A program made the position numbers and the translations under genes. A stretch of DNA of 64,000 nucleotides from Lunularia cruciata (Eukaryota > Streptophyta > Marchantiopsida > Lunulariales > Lunulariaceae), in the NCBI GenBank assembly GCA_948567375.1, contig OX419756.1, positions 45,176,552 to 45,240,551 of the forward strand. Reading direction: 5' to 3'. The notes below the pieces were generated by a model, which saw nothing but the letters and a program-made list of their open reading frames with translations, was not told where the DNA came from and did not search any database. Shown here piece after piece: positions 1-10,800 of this stretch (position 1 is its first letter; the number at the start of each line of letters is the position of its first letter).

Positions 1-61
1 AAAGCAAAACTTTACCACCAAGGCAAAGATCCTTTGTATTTGTGCCTTACAACTTGCATAG

Positions 62-215
62 CTCAAATATCTTAGGTGCAGAAGGGCAGACTTCTCATAT
101 TGATACTATTGAGACCTAGTCCCATTTTACCCCTTTTGTCTCTCCTTTGTACAAGGGAGCTCGGTCTTCCCATCCATCATGTGTTCTATGTGGTTGCCTT
201 TTTCTCCTTTTGGGA
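62..215 (+). repeat. Dispersed LTR-like repeat, copy A
   Basis: About 150 bp resembling three other stretches of this window (35945-36075, 36664-36790, and inverted 37055-37180). The shared backbone reads roughly: cttaggtgca, then a cagatttctcat block, then a ttttacc block, a ctttgt block and a final stretch with tgtgtt and tttctcc. Here it lies upstream of a decayed gag-like region, which would fit the LTR of an element that begins outside the window. That role is inferred from position; the repeat itself is seen directly. Confidence 0.5.
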
Positions 216-559
216 ATAGTAGAACACATTCTTTGGAGTTTTATTATTTGTAGTTGAAGATTGATTGGAAGATCACCTTTGGGAATTAGTTGGAACTTAG
301 CTTATGTGAAAGTGATTTTTCATTTCTTTTTGCCATAGTGCATCACAATTGGTGAAATTACACTCTTCTAGGAATGGTTCTTTCACAAGAGGTTAAATAG
401 GAAATAATAAAAAATCAAAATATTGACCTTTCTCTTCAAATCTATCTAGTTTTTAGCTATATCACCAAGGGAATAAGTCATATATTGCCAATTTACTACA
501 AAATGTATATGATGTTGGGTTTTGATATATATTTTTGGAGTTGCTATGGGAGATACATT

Positions 560-2240
560 CTTTGGAGTGATTGAATATGAAGAACAAGCAAGGTAATAAA
601 TGTTGCAAAGGAATTACTAAAAGACATTCAAACACTGTGTGATTTAAGAGCCTCCAAGAGAAATCAGAAATGTGAAGCTAAATGGTGTGCAACACAAGCA
701 AGAAAAGCTCAAGAAGAGGTAACAATTTTGAGAGAAAAACTACGATAGACACCAAACTGGCATTTCAGCAATTATCCTCGCAAAAAGGAGACTTTGGTTT
801 CAAGAACATCTTCAAACAATGGTTCTAGACTCAATCTTAGTTGTCTACTTCTCCTTAATCCAGTTTAGAAAAAGAAGACTCTAAGAAGTTTACGGAGGGA
901 GCCTCTCAAGTTTGTATTAAGGATTAAGAAGCACAAATTTCACTCTAACTTTCTTCCTTTGGTTCAAACAAAAGTGACAACCACTTGCCCACTAGTACCA
1001 CAAGAACTTTTCTTCAAAGAACCTAAGCTAAGCAAATTTTTTTTGGCTAACCAAGAATTGAGCAGTACTGTCAAGAATGCAAAAGACCTGGATCAAGATA
1101 AATCTTTATCAAAAATAGACCTAGAGGAAGGTTTTCCTAACCTTGTACTTGACTTAGATTCATTCAAATTTCTCTTGCAAGATCAATCCATGCATCTATT
1201 TCTCTCTTCACACCAAACATAATGGCTAATCTTGTGCACTTCACTCTGCAAAGTTACTAGAAGTTTAAAAGCCATGATAAAGAAGAAGATCCTTACATTG
1301 TCATGGAGGAATTTGAGGTAATCTTGATAGAGAAGATACAAATCATAATAGGCTTTGAATATTTCCAAGTTTTTTAAGAAAGAGAGCCAATAATTGTTAT
1401 ATGCACATAAATCAAAATCTTGCCTATGTGGTGGATTGGTGAGAAGTCAAGAGTCAATTTTTTGAAAGGTTTTGTGAGCTGAAATATGAAGCAAATGTCT
1501 TCACCACTCTGAAGAATACAAAAACATGAAAATTTACAAGACAACATAGAAAGGTTTGAGAGCTTTTTGAGTAGAGTACTACAAAGAAGAGTCACCTTAG
1601 GATATTTTGATGTAGTAGTGGCATGATTCTTAGTAGATTGTATGTAGAATTATGGATCTTTGCCAAGGAGTGGGAAGATGATATGTTGGCTAAGATAGTG
1701 AAATTTGCAAAATTATATGAGTCAACATAATTGAATCCCTTAGGAAAGTAGTATCAAGGGAGAATTTTACAAAGAGTGAAGAAGAGACCAACAACAAGAT
1801 CACCTCTACTCCTTTGGAATCATCCAATACATCTTTATCTTTAGAGTTATCTTTGTCTAAAGAGGAGAAAGACCAAAGAAAAGGAAAGATGGATACTCGA
1901 TGGTAGAAGGTTATTACAACTTCAAAGGCCTCTATTCAACATGGATACAAAGTTAGAGGACCTTATGAAGGGGTTTTCTGATTTCAAAGTGCAATTAATC
2001 AGGAAAAATTATGCATAAAAAATTACACAATTTTCTTGTGCTTTGGCCAATGTTTGCCTATGTCCACAACTACACAAGATTTTCTTTATTCAAGAGCTAT
2101 CAAGATCACAATTTACCACCAACACTACCAAAATATATATACAATTGCACTTGGTCTTACTAGTTCTTGAATGTTTTCTACCAATTGATCCACTATCTAA
2201 CCATAGATATTTTGGTATTAATTGATACATGTCACCTCAC
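560..2240 (+). pseudogene. Decayed gag-like region of a retroelement
   Basis: The plus strand gives short open stretches separated by stops, rich in Lys and Glu. Examples are an 87-codon stretch at 959-1222 and a stretch near 1440-1720 containing FFERFCELKYEA and then AKEWEDDMLAKIVKFAKLYE. Order and composition recall a retrotransposon gag capsid, and the region follows an LTR-like repeat at 62-215. I recognise no zinc knuckle or protease. The assignment rests on context and general resemblance, so it is weak. Confidence 0.25.
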
Positions 2241-2755
2241 AAAGTTCCACAAGTGAGATCCATTCCCATAGCTACCCATAGGGTACATTCCCACAATCCT
2301 ACAGTCTTGGAGCCTTTGCCACAAGAACCATTCTTGTAGTCCCATAGTCTTTCATGTAAGAGCCATTCTCATAAGCCTTGTAGCTAGTTCCGCAACCTTC
2401 TCACAAGTCTTGTAGGTCCATAAGACACATTTGACTTGAAATTTAGGTGGACATAACTTCTTTCTTAGATCTTTATTTACCATGATCTTGGTGTTTCTTA
2501 AGCCTTTGAGAAAATGCTTCCAATGAGATAAGACACACTTCATTTGTATGTGTATTCACAAAAAAATCAGTCTTGTCATGAACTACCTTTCTATGCACTT
2601 CTATGCCATCTACTCCAAGTATATGGTATACCCTATGGGGTCCAAAAGATCAAGAGGCCGGATGCTATTGAGCCCCATTGTGAGTTGCTTGTTTGCAATC
2701 TATACCATATAAAGGATGAACTAGGTATATGTCAAGTACATCTAGGACATAACCA

Positions 2756-3231
2756 CTATCCTTGAACAACCATCGTGAGGGGAGGAGTCATACATACCAT
2801 ATGCCATCCTCTCAAACCATCCTTCCAAACAACACCATCACGTCCTTCCAACATAAGGACTCTAGATGGCAAAACCTTGTGCACTCTGAAGATAGTATGG
2901 TCCATAGAAACATCAAGTATCATCGGTGTGGTTTGTTGTAGATATACATAGTCACTTGGATGAAATCGATAGATCAAGGATCTGTAACCTCCTCCTCAAA
3001 ATGGTAGGTAAGGTGTCTTTATGCTGAGCAATCACAAAGTTCCCAAAGGCCATCTACATCACTCTTCAAAAGATTTCTGCCCATTTAGAATATGCGCTCA
3101 TCCATCCATCTAGATCACCTAAGTCCAAAACTATAGTAGCATCTTGACAAATGGTTGCAGGTAAATTTGGATCTTGTCCATAGAGTAGAAAATAAGGAGA
3201 GAAGGATGTTAACTTGACTCTTTATTGAACC
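2756..3231 (-). pseudogene. Gypsy integrase, C-terminal part (beyond insertion I)
   Basis: On the minus strand the sequence resumes after insertion I with TSFSPYFLLYGQDPNLPAT, the conserved region after the integrase core. It continues through DYVYLQQTTPMILDVSM and a stretch with VHKVLPSRVLMLEGRDG, a beta-rich tail typical of plant gypsy integrases. One base is missing just after the junction, which shifts the frame. With the TGAACC target site counted once, the phrase from GYWF to SPYFLLYG is continuous apart from that indel. Below 2750 the minus strand reads with stops and I cannot assign it. Confidence 0.7.
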
Positions 3232-5260
3232 GCAACTAGTGAAGGTTTAAGAAGCATCTATGTAAGTATAGGAATTTTCTTTAAGTGACCAGATTAACAA
3301 TGTAGGGAAGTGCTAATCAAATAGCCTCAGCTATTTTTTTCTCATGGGCTGGACACGAGGACAAGAAGATAGGAGAGGAAATGATCAAAGGAAGGGGTTT
3401 TGACAGATGGAGACTTCTTGAGAGTAGAGGGGTTTTGGAGAGAGGGCTTTGAAAAAGGAGGAAATTATCAAAGAAGAGAGGGTTTGGCTGAGGCAAAAAG
3501 AATTCTCAAAAATATGTAGGGCAGAGAGGTCCATGAGAGTATGGCAGGAGAGTGTTTAGTCAAAGGAGAGGTTTTTGAGAGTGGCAAGACATGAAGAAGG
3601 TCAAAGAAGAAGAATTGAGCTTGGACAAGAAGAAACCTTGAGATAAAGTTGGGAATGGACAGAGAAGAGTTTTGAAGAAGGTTTTGGGGATTGAACAAGA
3701 AGAGAAATCTGGAAGGAGAGTTGGGGCTGGACGGAGAGGGAAGAAAGGAAATTCTCAAAGATAGGGTTGGCTTGAAGAGAAACAAAAAGGAGTATATTGA
3801 AGGAAGAGAGGGCTCATCACAACTGGAGAGGACATTTGAAGGGGAAGAAGGTTTGTGGGTTTTGTGACAGGAAGGAAAGGGCATCTAGAGAAGGGCAATG
3901 GGACAAGAGAGAGGAAATTCTCAAAGAGAAAGGCTTGGCTAGAGAAGTGAGGAGAGAAATCTCAAAGGTAGAGGAGGTTTTGTGTAGGAGGTGATAGGCA
4001 AGAGAAGAGAGACCTCAAAGGGAAGTCTGGGCAAGAGAACTCTCGAAGGGAAGGTCTGAAAAGACAAGAAGGTCTGTAGGGAGAGGACTAGAAGAAAGAT
4101 TACTTCTGAATAAGAGAATTTTTTTCTCAAAGGGTTTTGGGATTTTGGACCAAGAAAAGAGAATTACCAAGGGAAGAGATTTTAGTGCGTTTAGTGACAA
4201 GAAAGGGAAAGGAGAACTCTCCAATGTGGCAGGACTGAAGTCTGGGCAGGAGAAATTTTGAAGGGAAGGTCTGGATAGAAGGAACTTTTGAGAATGAAGG
4301 GTTGGCCAAGACTGAAGGCTGGACAAAGAAATCTTGAGAATGAAGGTTTGGCCATGATTGCAGCAAGAATAGAGTATCGAGGGGGAGGTAAGGTCTGAAC
4401 AGGAATGAAAACTTGGAGAGCTTTGACAGGATAGGAAAAGGTTTCAAAGGGCTGCAAGACAAGGAAGTCTTGTAGCTTTGCAAGAGTAAACTATTGAAGA
4501 AGCATTAAGAAAGAGCCTTGATAAGAAAGAGAGAGAGGACATGGAGAACGTGAAGGGAATTTGCAGGCAAGAAGAACTCTCAAAGGGATTGTAGGGCAGA
4601 TTAGTGACAGAAGGAAGGTCAAAGAGAAGCTTTGGCAAAACATGGAGATAAAATGTTGTGAGAAATAGAATTAGAACTTGGTGGTGATCAATTATTTCCT
4701 TTTCCTACTTGAGCAGTTGCATAAACTTAGGAGAGGTCATTGTTATGGTCTGGAGCTCTTTGGCTTCCCCAAGAGGATATATAAATTGTGAGGCGTGATA
4801 TTGTGGTGAATGTTATAAGGTTCTTCATGAGTGAATGTGTTTATTTTATTTTTTGAAGAGTGTCAGGGGAAAAGAAGCTCGGTGCCTTCAGTCCAATTTA
4901 TGCAGACAAATCATGTCACTGATCTAGTTGGTCGTATAGCTTGTGACCTACTAGATAAACCCCACCAAACCCAGAAAATACAAACCCAACATTAATAGAA
5001 CTTGAACAAGAGCTAGTGATACATGAAGATCAACATTATTCCAAGAAAACTCAACATGAAGAACCATTAAGAAGAGCCTACAATTAGGTGCAATTGCAAA
5101 CAAGTTGCTCCAACAAAAGTCACTTACCATCAAGACAAAGAGCAGAGACCGTATTAGAATGCGGGTAAGCTTTTGAGTCACTAACAAATAGAGCAGTCTA
5201 AGTGTAGGAAGCCAGGTGCACGGCGCATTCACAAGACTATATAATCCCCAAGACACTGGC
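3232..5260. mobile_element. Insertion I: purine-rich block in the gypsy integrase
   Basis: About 2.0 kb interrupts the integrase reading of gypsy copy 1. The hexamer tgaacc flanks it at 3226-3231 and 5261-5266, consistent with a target-site duplication. The part at about 4950-5260, read on the minus strand, resembles 10002-10240 of insertion II read on the plus strand (shared ggggat, gactgctc and tgttggagca-type blocks). After that, both run into a one-sided purine/pyrimidine tract. Insertion I therefore looks like an inverted, shorter relative of insertion II. No transposase or RT is visible. It could be a non-autonomous LTR derivative; the class is unknown. Confidence 0.6.
3340..4680. repeat. 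Strand-asymmetric purine-rich tract
   Basis: The plus strand is overwhelmingly A and G, with recurrent agaga, gaaggt, ggacaaga and ctcaaag words. Irregular units such as 'gaagggaaggtctgg' recur every few tens of bases. Open frames here on the complementary strand are long only because the strand has few A/G-starting stop codons. They encode Ser/Pro/Leu/Phe-rich strings and I treat them as artefacts. Confidence 0.7.
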
Positions 5261-5770
5261 TGAACCAATAGCCCCTGGCCAACCAAGGTAATTGGAGATC
5301 ACAATCTCCCAAGTGGCCTCTCTGCAAACTATACTTTTGCAATCCTCTCTTCACTATCTAAACCACCCTCTCTACTAAGCCATATGCCTTAGGGTGATCT
5401 CAGAGGTAGCATGATGATCAATCAAAGCCTTCTTACACAAGACACAAGAACTTGTCACACAAGCTTTGTCACACTCTATACCCTGATCAGTCAAAACCTC
5501 AACTGGTGCACCAAAAAGACTAAGAACCCGATCCAAGAACAAGTAAGCCATCCTTTACTAGACTTGGTAGCAAGTGCCTCCAACTCAATCCACTTGGAGA
5601 AGCACTCCACCATCACCAAAACGTATTGATGATGTCTCATAGTCAATGTTAAGGGTCCAGCAAAGTCTAAACTCCAACGGTAACCCAACCCCATGATAGG
5701 TAATGGGTGTAATTGTGGCATAAGCGCATTGAATGATGCTCTAACTTGGTCACAAACCACACATCTAACA
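5261..5770 (-). pseudogene. Gypsy integrase core (N-terminal side of insertion I)
   Basis: The minus strand reads RASFNALMPQLHPLPIMGLG, then YRWSLDFAGPL and YVLVMVECFSKW. After frameshifts come VEVLTDQGIECDK and LIDHHAT, then RGHLGDCDLQLPWLARGYWF, where insertion I begins. The first catalytic Asp (SLDFAGPL) and the second (LTDQGIE) are visible. The core is the standard DDE integrase that joins cDNA to host DNA. It is broken by frameshifts and stops. Confidence 0.75.
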
Positions 5771-6330
5771 ACAAACTATTGTACATTGGTGTGCATACTG
5801 TGCAACCAATAATGACTCTAGAGTAAGCTATATGTATGCTTTACTCCAAAATGTCATAGCTCCTTAGAGCATGATGGACCAATTATGATCGCTAAGATGG
5901 AAATGGTACTACTTGCTCTCTACTATCCTTCCATACGCAAAGAAGGTGTCTGCCCTCCAATCTGAACCATATGGCTTGTTGAAGAACACAATCTTTCTCC
6001 TTGGCCCCAACTATGCCATCCACAACACCAATGTGAAGATAGTTCATCACTAAGACATCATCATGAATATCTTGTTGAATTATACCACTATCTCCACTCT
6101 TTGGATTTGTGACCTCAATAACTCCACCTATATGCATTGAGAGAGATACCACCAAAGCCTTAGAAAATATACCAAGAAACGTAGATGCATGCCAACTTGG
6201 CACTATCTCCTCATCTGTCTCACCATGCCAACATGTTCCAGTTTGATCTTGTTGGTTAGGACATGGGTTTCTACTCAACCCATCTACATCACGATTCAAC
6301 ACTTGAGATTTATGAATAATCATGAAATCA
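5771..6330 (-). pseudogene. Gypsy RNase H end and integrase zinc-binding region
   Basis: A 143-codon minus-strand frame (6323 to 5892) starts IIHKSQVLNRDVDGLSRNPC, the conserved end of gypsy RNase H (the 'DGLSR' motif). It continues as the low-conservation spacer before the integrase HHCC finger. Below it, YDILE and QYAHQC-like fragments with stops occupy the zinc-finger position and lead into the core at 5760. Position and order fit a single polyprotein read downwards on the minus strand. Confidence 0.65.
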
Positions 6331-6344
6331 TACTCCTATAAAAT

Positions 6345-6640
6345 CGAAGCCCATCATGCAAGCTTCCTTGAAAGCTTATCGAACTCCATCAACCACTTTA
6401 GTGGCTGATGATCAATGATGAGAGTAAAGAAGTTACCAAATAGGCTACATAAAAAATGTGCTACTACCCTTACTACTGCCAAACACTCTCCCTCATATGA
6501 ACTATACTTCATCTCCATTGAATTGTTGGAGTGACTAGCATAGACCACCACAAACTCCTTCTCCTCATCATCATGATGGATGAGCATTGCTCCAAGTCCC
6601 AACATACTCCAATCAATGTGAATCTAAAATGGTCATCCTC
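6345..6640 (-). pseudogene. Gypsy RNase H domain
   Basis: An open stretch of 83 codons reads LGLGAMLIHHDDEEKEFVVV, then YASHSN, YSSYEGECLAVV, FTLIIDHQPLKWLM and LSRKLA. These are the hallmark blocks of Ty3/gypsy RNase H, which removes the RNA template during cDNA synthesis. The Asp of the 'TDHQPL' block is kept as IDHQPL and the Glu in YEGE is kept. Several usual Gln/Trp positions have changed. It follows the RT region directly. Confidence 0.8.
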
Positions 6641-7560
6641 TGATTGGTCTCCTCAAAATAGGAGTAGCTGTCAACCTCTCCTTGAGCTCTACAAAAGCTC
6701 TCTCTTGCTCATCTCCCCAACACCACTCTTGGGTAAGCTTGGTCAGCTTTGTCAAATCCTTGGCAATGCTACTGAATCCTCTAACATATCAGCGATTGAA
6801 GTTTTCCAACCCAAGGAATGCTCACAATCTCCTCACATCCATAGGCCAAGGAATACATGCAATAGCCTCCACCTTGGTTTGCTGAACACCAAGTCCTCAA
6901 GGGTAGATAGTGTGACCCAAATACTCAACCTATTTGTGGAAGAACCTACACTTCCCAGGATGTAATTTGAGTCCATGAGATCTCAACCTCTCAAACACCT
7001 CCAACAACTATCTCTCATGCTCCTCCACAATAGTGCTATAGACCAACATGTCATCAATATAGCAATGAGCAAAATCCATCCACCTAGGATCCTATCCATG
7101 ACCCTTTAGAACTCAGCAAGAGCGTTCTTTAACCCAAATGGTAAGAACTTCCATTGATATAACACATCCTTACCATGAGGATCAATAGCCAAAAATATTT
7201 TCTTGGACTTATAACCTCCCTAATTAGCAATTGATGATATCTTGCTCAAAGATCCAAATTATTGAAGCCCTTTGCATACCCAATCAATCAAACATCTCCT
7301 TTGATATAGGCATGGCATACCAATCATCCTAGTCTATTGGTTGATAGGATGGTAATCTCCACACATCTGACTATTTGTGTAGGTGCTATGCATATCCTTC
7401 TTGGCTAGCATCACTATAGCTGATGCATACTCTCCATGTGAAATCTCCACCAAACCAATCTCAAAAAGGTCTCTACTCCGTCTCTGAAACAATACTCTCT
7501 CCATGTCACTATATCAATAAGGACATCAAAAAATTGGTGTATTGCTAGTCAACTCAATGC
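6641..7560 (-). pseudogene. Gypsy reverse transcriptase, frameshifted
   Basis: The minus strand shows SHGEYASAIVMLAKKD and MCGDYHPINR at the start, and the catalytic box as CYIDDML (YIDD codons at 7061-7050). The palm/thumb and connection follow in shifted frames, with EYL/SHYLPLRT-like and VGKLQ blocks. Many stops are TAG or TAA at Gln or Trp positions. RT copies element RNA to DNA. It lies downstream (in element sense) of the methyltransferase-like domain and linker, an unusual order for gypsy. Confidence 0.75.
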
Positions 7561-7737
7561 AAATGCCAAGTCTTTTAGAGCATCCAAATCCTTCATAATG
7601 AAAGCAAAAAAACTTGTTTAGCTCTTCAAGAACCTCCAAACCTTCCGTCTTTCCTCTCCTATAAGTTTGGGTCCAAGATCTGGCTCTCAAGTATCCTTTG
7701 TAACTATTGTAGGAGTGGAAGACTTATTGACTAGATG

Positions 7738-8084
7738 CTACACCAGGTCCTTGCAAGCAATAGTGTTATGCTCCCAACCATTAGAGATCCTAACCTCAAT
7801 GTGAAAAACTCCCTCCACTCTGGCTGCAAGCTCCATACATCCTCTCGTTGCATCCCAAGTAGACCAAGGGTGTAATCCAAGTAGACCATGCTCACCTAGA
7901 TGGACTCCAAGTAGACCAGTCTCCCTAGAAGCTATTGGTTGTGTCCCAAGAATTCCTTGTCCACTTGGTCCATCACCTCTGGCATATGCTTGAATTGTCT
8001 CAATAGGCCCAAAGCTCACAAGTGTTTGAGTGGTGATGCCTATCAAGCGCATCCTATGCTGCTCTGCCAAGCCAAGGCTCACAA
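7738..8084 (-). pseudogene. Linker between methyltransferase-like domain and RT
   Basis: A 114-codon open stretch reads SLGLAEQHRMRLIGI, then ARGDGPSGQGILGTQP, a Gly/His/Leu-rich section with repeats of GLLGVHLGEHGLLGLH, then AARVEGVFHIEV and GWEHNTIACKDLV. Gypsy copy 2 has the same string at about 63470-63760 (SLGLAEQRRMCLIGI, GLLGVHLGERGLLGLH). The linker is therefore a family feature. Function unknown. It continues without interruption from the end of the methyltransferase-like domain. Confidence 0.6.
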
Positions 8085-9015
8085 TCTAGGTCAAACAATT
8101 TAAGTCCATAGCCTGACCTAACATATGACCCCTGGATGCCTTTGACACTGTTGGAACAATGGTAATACCAATGCAAAAACCCATCATCTACTCTCTCTCA
8201 TTGACGTTGGACTCCACCAACTATTGTAATTGTGAGTCCCAAACCAATCCAAGACTTCTCTCTTGAAAAGCATGGGAGCTTGCAAAACTCATGTGGGAAA
8301 AGTAGCTTTGGGCTATCCAACTAGGTTCACCATTGCCATAGGTGACCTATCAGCCACTGCCACTGTTTGAGACTAACATCCAACATCCAAGATATATCAA
8401 CAATGATGTGGTCTAGTCATTAAATCTTGTCATAAGTGTGCTATAGAACCTCTCTAGGTAAGAGGTTTGTCCACCAAAGACAAAGACAATGAGCCCATGA
8501 TCCCACTTTGGCTGCATCTAATAACACAGCATGTCCCATCCAAGAGTGCACCTAATGCATACTTGGCCACCACCTGAGTGCAAGAATCACCCATCAAATG
8601 GACATTCTCCAAAATGTAAGCTAGAGAAATGGATTGATGAACTTGGAGATGTCATAATATACATAATATCTCCCAAAACATACCAAAATGGGGATCTTGA
8701 AGACCCAAACCTTGGCCAATGCATGTATGTCCTTGACATGACCATCCAAAATCACCAAATAAATGGGACCATGTCTCTCCAAATCCTACGCCCCCAACAA
8801 GGAAATGTATGTTGGTAAGGTCTTTTGGTAACCCTTTACTTTTGACATCGGTAATAACTCAAGATACCGATAGACTAAGTGTGTCACATGATGTAGAGAG
8901 ACTCATCTAGTAATGTCATCTCTCTCCACATACAAGTACCATTGTACTCATATACCTGCCTATAATACCACAGCTAGTCTAGTGCTAATCCCACCAAACA
9001 ACTCCAATAGAATTA
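8085..9015 (-). pseudogene. Cytosine-C5 DNA methyltransferase-like domain in gypsy copy 1
   Basis: Read on the minus strand from 9015, the order matches C5-methyltransferases. Motif I (AdoMet loop) is LLELFGGISTRLA (9007-8972). An acidic block YLYVERD follows. Motif IV is GWSCQGH after one single-base frameshift (8747-8727), with the catalytic Cys and Gln present and the usual Pro read as Ser. Motif VI is AYILENVHL (ENV at 8609-8601). Motif VIII-like is VLLDAAKVGSWAH then LWWTNLLP. A C-terminal block has SSHAF and LGQAMD (8122-8104). Upstream, AWQYLVDRIILLELFGGI is in frame with the protease-side polyprotein, so the domain was part of the element's own product. Family members methylate cytosine using S-adenosylmethionine. 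Stops and frameshifts make this copy inactive. Confidence 0.75.
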
Positions 9016-10001
9016 TTCTATCTACTAGATATTGCCAAGCAATGATTGTGGTATCTTAAGGTGTCAAGTTAATTGAATTTAAAGCCTCATCCTTGCATCG
9101 TTCTCCTGGTGGTACAAAGGATCCACTCCAAGCTTGTTGCACCAACTGATCCGCATGTTGCTACAATGCTTCCTCTAAACTCCACAATGGAACATCAAGG
9201 TGGATGGAACAATCCCACCCATGCTCCAAATCCAAGTGATCTCCTCTGGTATTGGAGTATATTCTACATGGGCATTTCCTTACAATAAATCATCAAGCCA
9301 AGTAACAAAACCACTAAAAGTTGAAAATGATGTTGCCATGGTCCTTGATTGTAGTGGGCCAAGATTGCTACTACTAAAGCATACTAGTAGGCAACATACC
9401 CATCATTCACCTGACTGCCAACCTGGTCTATAGGAGGCTATCTCCTTCCAATAGTCAATATTAAAACCCATGGAGTATAACATCGCTCCCCCAACTAACA
9501 CATCATACGACTCAACTACAATTGCAATGGCCTGAGCTCTCACCATAGAGTTATCAGTCGGATGACCGGGCTGAATTTGAACAACAAGCTCTCCACATGT
9601 GATGTACTATGTAGAACCACCACCTAGAGATGTATGGATCTGAAATGGACACTTCTCCACATTGGTCTTCCATAACTCTAGATCAACAACTGTAGCCTTT
9701 CCCAATATAAGGGGTTGTGCACTAGAGTCTAATAAGACCCTCTATGGTGTATAGACCTTCCTGAAAAGTTCTACCAAACAAATAATCCCCCTCTAGTTAT
9801 CCAATAAAAACTCTAGGTGTAAACTACGCTTGCTCAAAGGCTAGTCTAATTAGTAACTCCTCCAATCTAGCTGATGGTGATTGCCATAAACCACTAGTCA
9901 TTGAGCGGATCCCATGCTCCTCAACCAAGTCAGCTCCATTATCAACCCCCTCTGCTCTAGTAGTAGAGACCACATTATCCCTACTCTCACAAATTGTGGT
10001 A
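9016..10001 (-). pseudogene. Gypsy protease region
   Basis: The minus strand begins next to insertion II with ICESRDNVVSTTRAEG and LEELLIRLAFEQA, then reaches LLDSSAQPLILGKA (9737-9706). This corresponds to the aspartic-protease active-site box (D-[ST]-G-A), with the Gly changed to Ser. CPFQIHTSLGGGS, MVRAQAIAI and YDVLVGGAMLYSMGFN follow. Gypsy copy 2 shows the same order at 61500-62130. A retroviral-type protease would cut the polyprotein. The region carries stops and ends in frame with the methyltransferase-like domain. Confidence 0.65.
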
Positions 10002-10539
10002 GCCAACTGGTGTCATGGGGATTGGTTTGTCTCAAGAGTGCACCGGGCACTTGGCTGCTTGCACATAGACTGCTCGACTTGTCAACGGTTCAAAGCCTTT
10101 TGTGATCAGACCTTGTCTCTACTTTTGCCCAAATGGCAGTCCTTCTTGCTGGAGCAGCTTGCTATCAATGCTTCTAAACATAAGCTCATCTTTAATGGCT
10201 TCTTGGGTTGGGCTCTGTTGAGGCAATCTTAATCTTTAAGCTTCATTGCTAATGTTAAAGTTTTGTTCATATTAAATTTGTGTTCAGCGGGCGGTGTTGT
10301 ATTTCCTCTAAAGAATCACAGTCAATTCTTAGACCTCTGTTTTGTTGTGACTCCTCCTGAGATCTTCTCCAGGTCTTTTCTCTGATTGATAGGTTCTCAT
10401 TCATGACTTCTTCCTTTTGTCCAAACTCAAAACTCCTGCACAGCCAGAATTCTCTTCCAAAAGTTTCCCTTACCTTTCTTCAGCACTTCTTACTCATTCC
10501 TGAATTCTCTCCTAAACCCTTCATATTCTCTCCTGAAAA

Positions 10540-10800
10540 GCACCATATTCTCTCGAAAGGCATAACAGGTCTTCCATTCTCTCCCAAAAGCTTCTCACAT
10601 TCACATTATCTCTAAATACAGCTTCACATTCTCCCTAAAAAGAAAGCACCACATTCTCTCAAAAGGCATAACAGGCCTCCACATTCTCTCCCAAAGTTTA
10701 TCACATTCTCTCAAAAAGTATAACAGGTCTTCACATTCTCTCCCAAAATTTTATCACATCCTCTTAAAAAAAACATAACAGGTCTTCACATTCTTTCCTT
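10540..10800 (+). repeat. Irregular tandem repeat, about 55-60 bp unit
   Basis: Four to five imperfect units recur, each with 'cacattctctc', a short A run, 'cataacaggtctt' and a second 'cacattctctccc'. Unit lengths vary by a few bases. The repeats sit inside the pyrimidine-rich insertion II. Confidence 0.7.

Noticed and set aside
2544-2765. Plus-strand 73-codon stretch
   Set aside because: It overlaps the minus-strand end of the gypsy integrase and has no motif.
3468-4638. Several overlapping minus-strand open stretches of 63-138 codons, Ser/Pro/Phe/Leu-rich
   Set aside because: They arise from the strand-asymmetric purine tract, overlap in different frames and have no domain.
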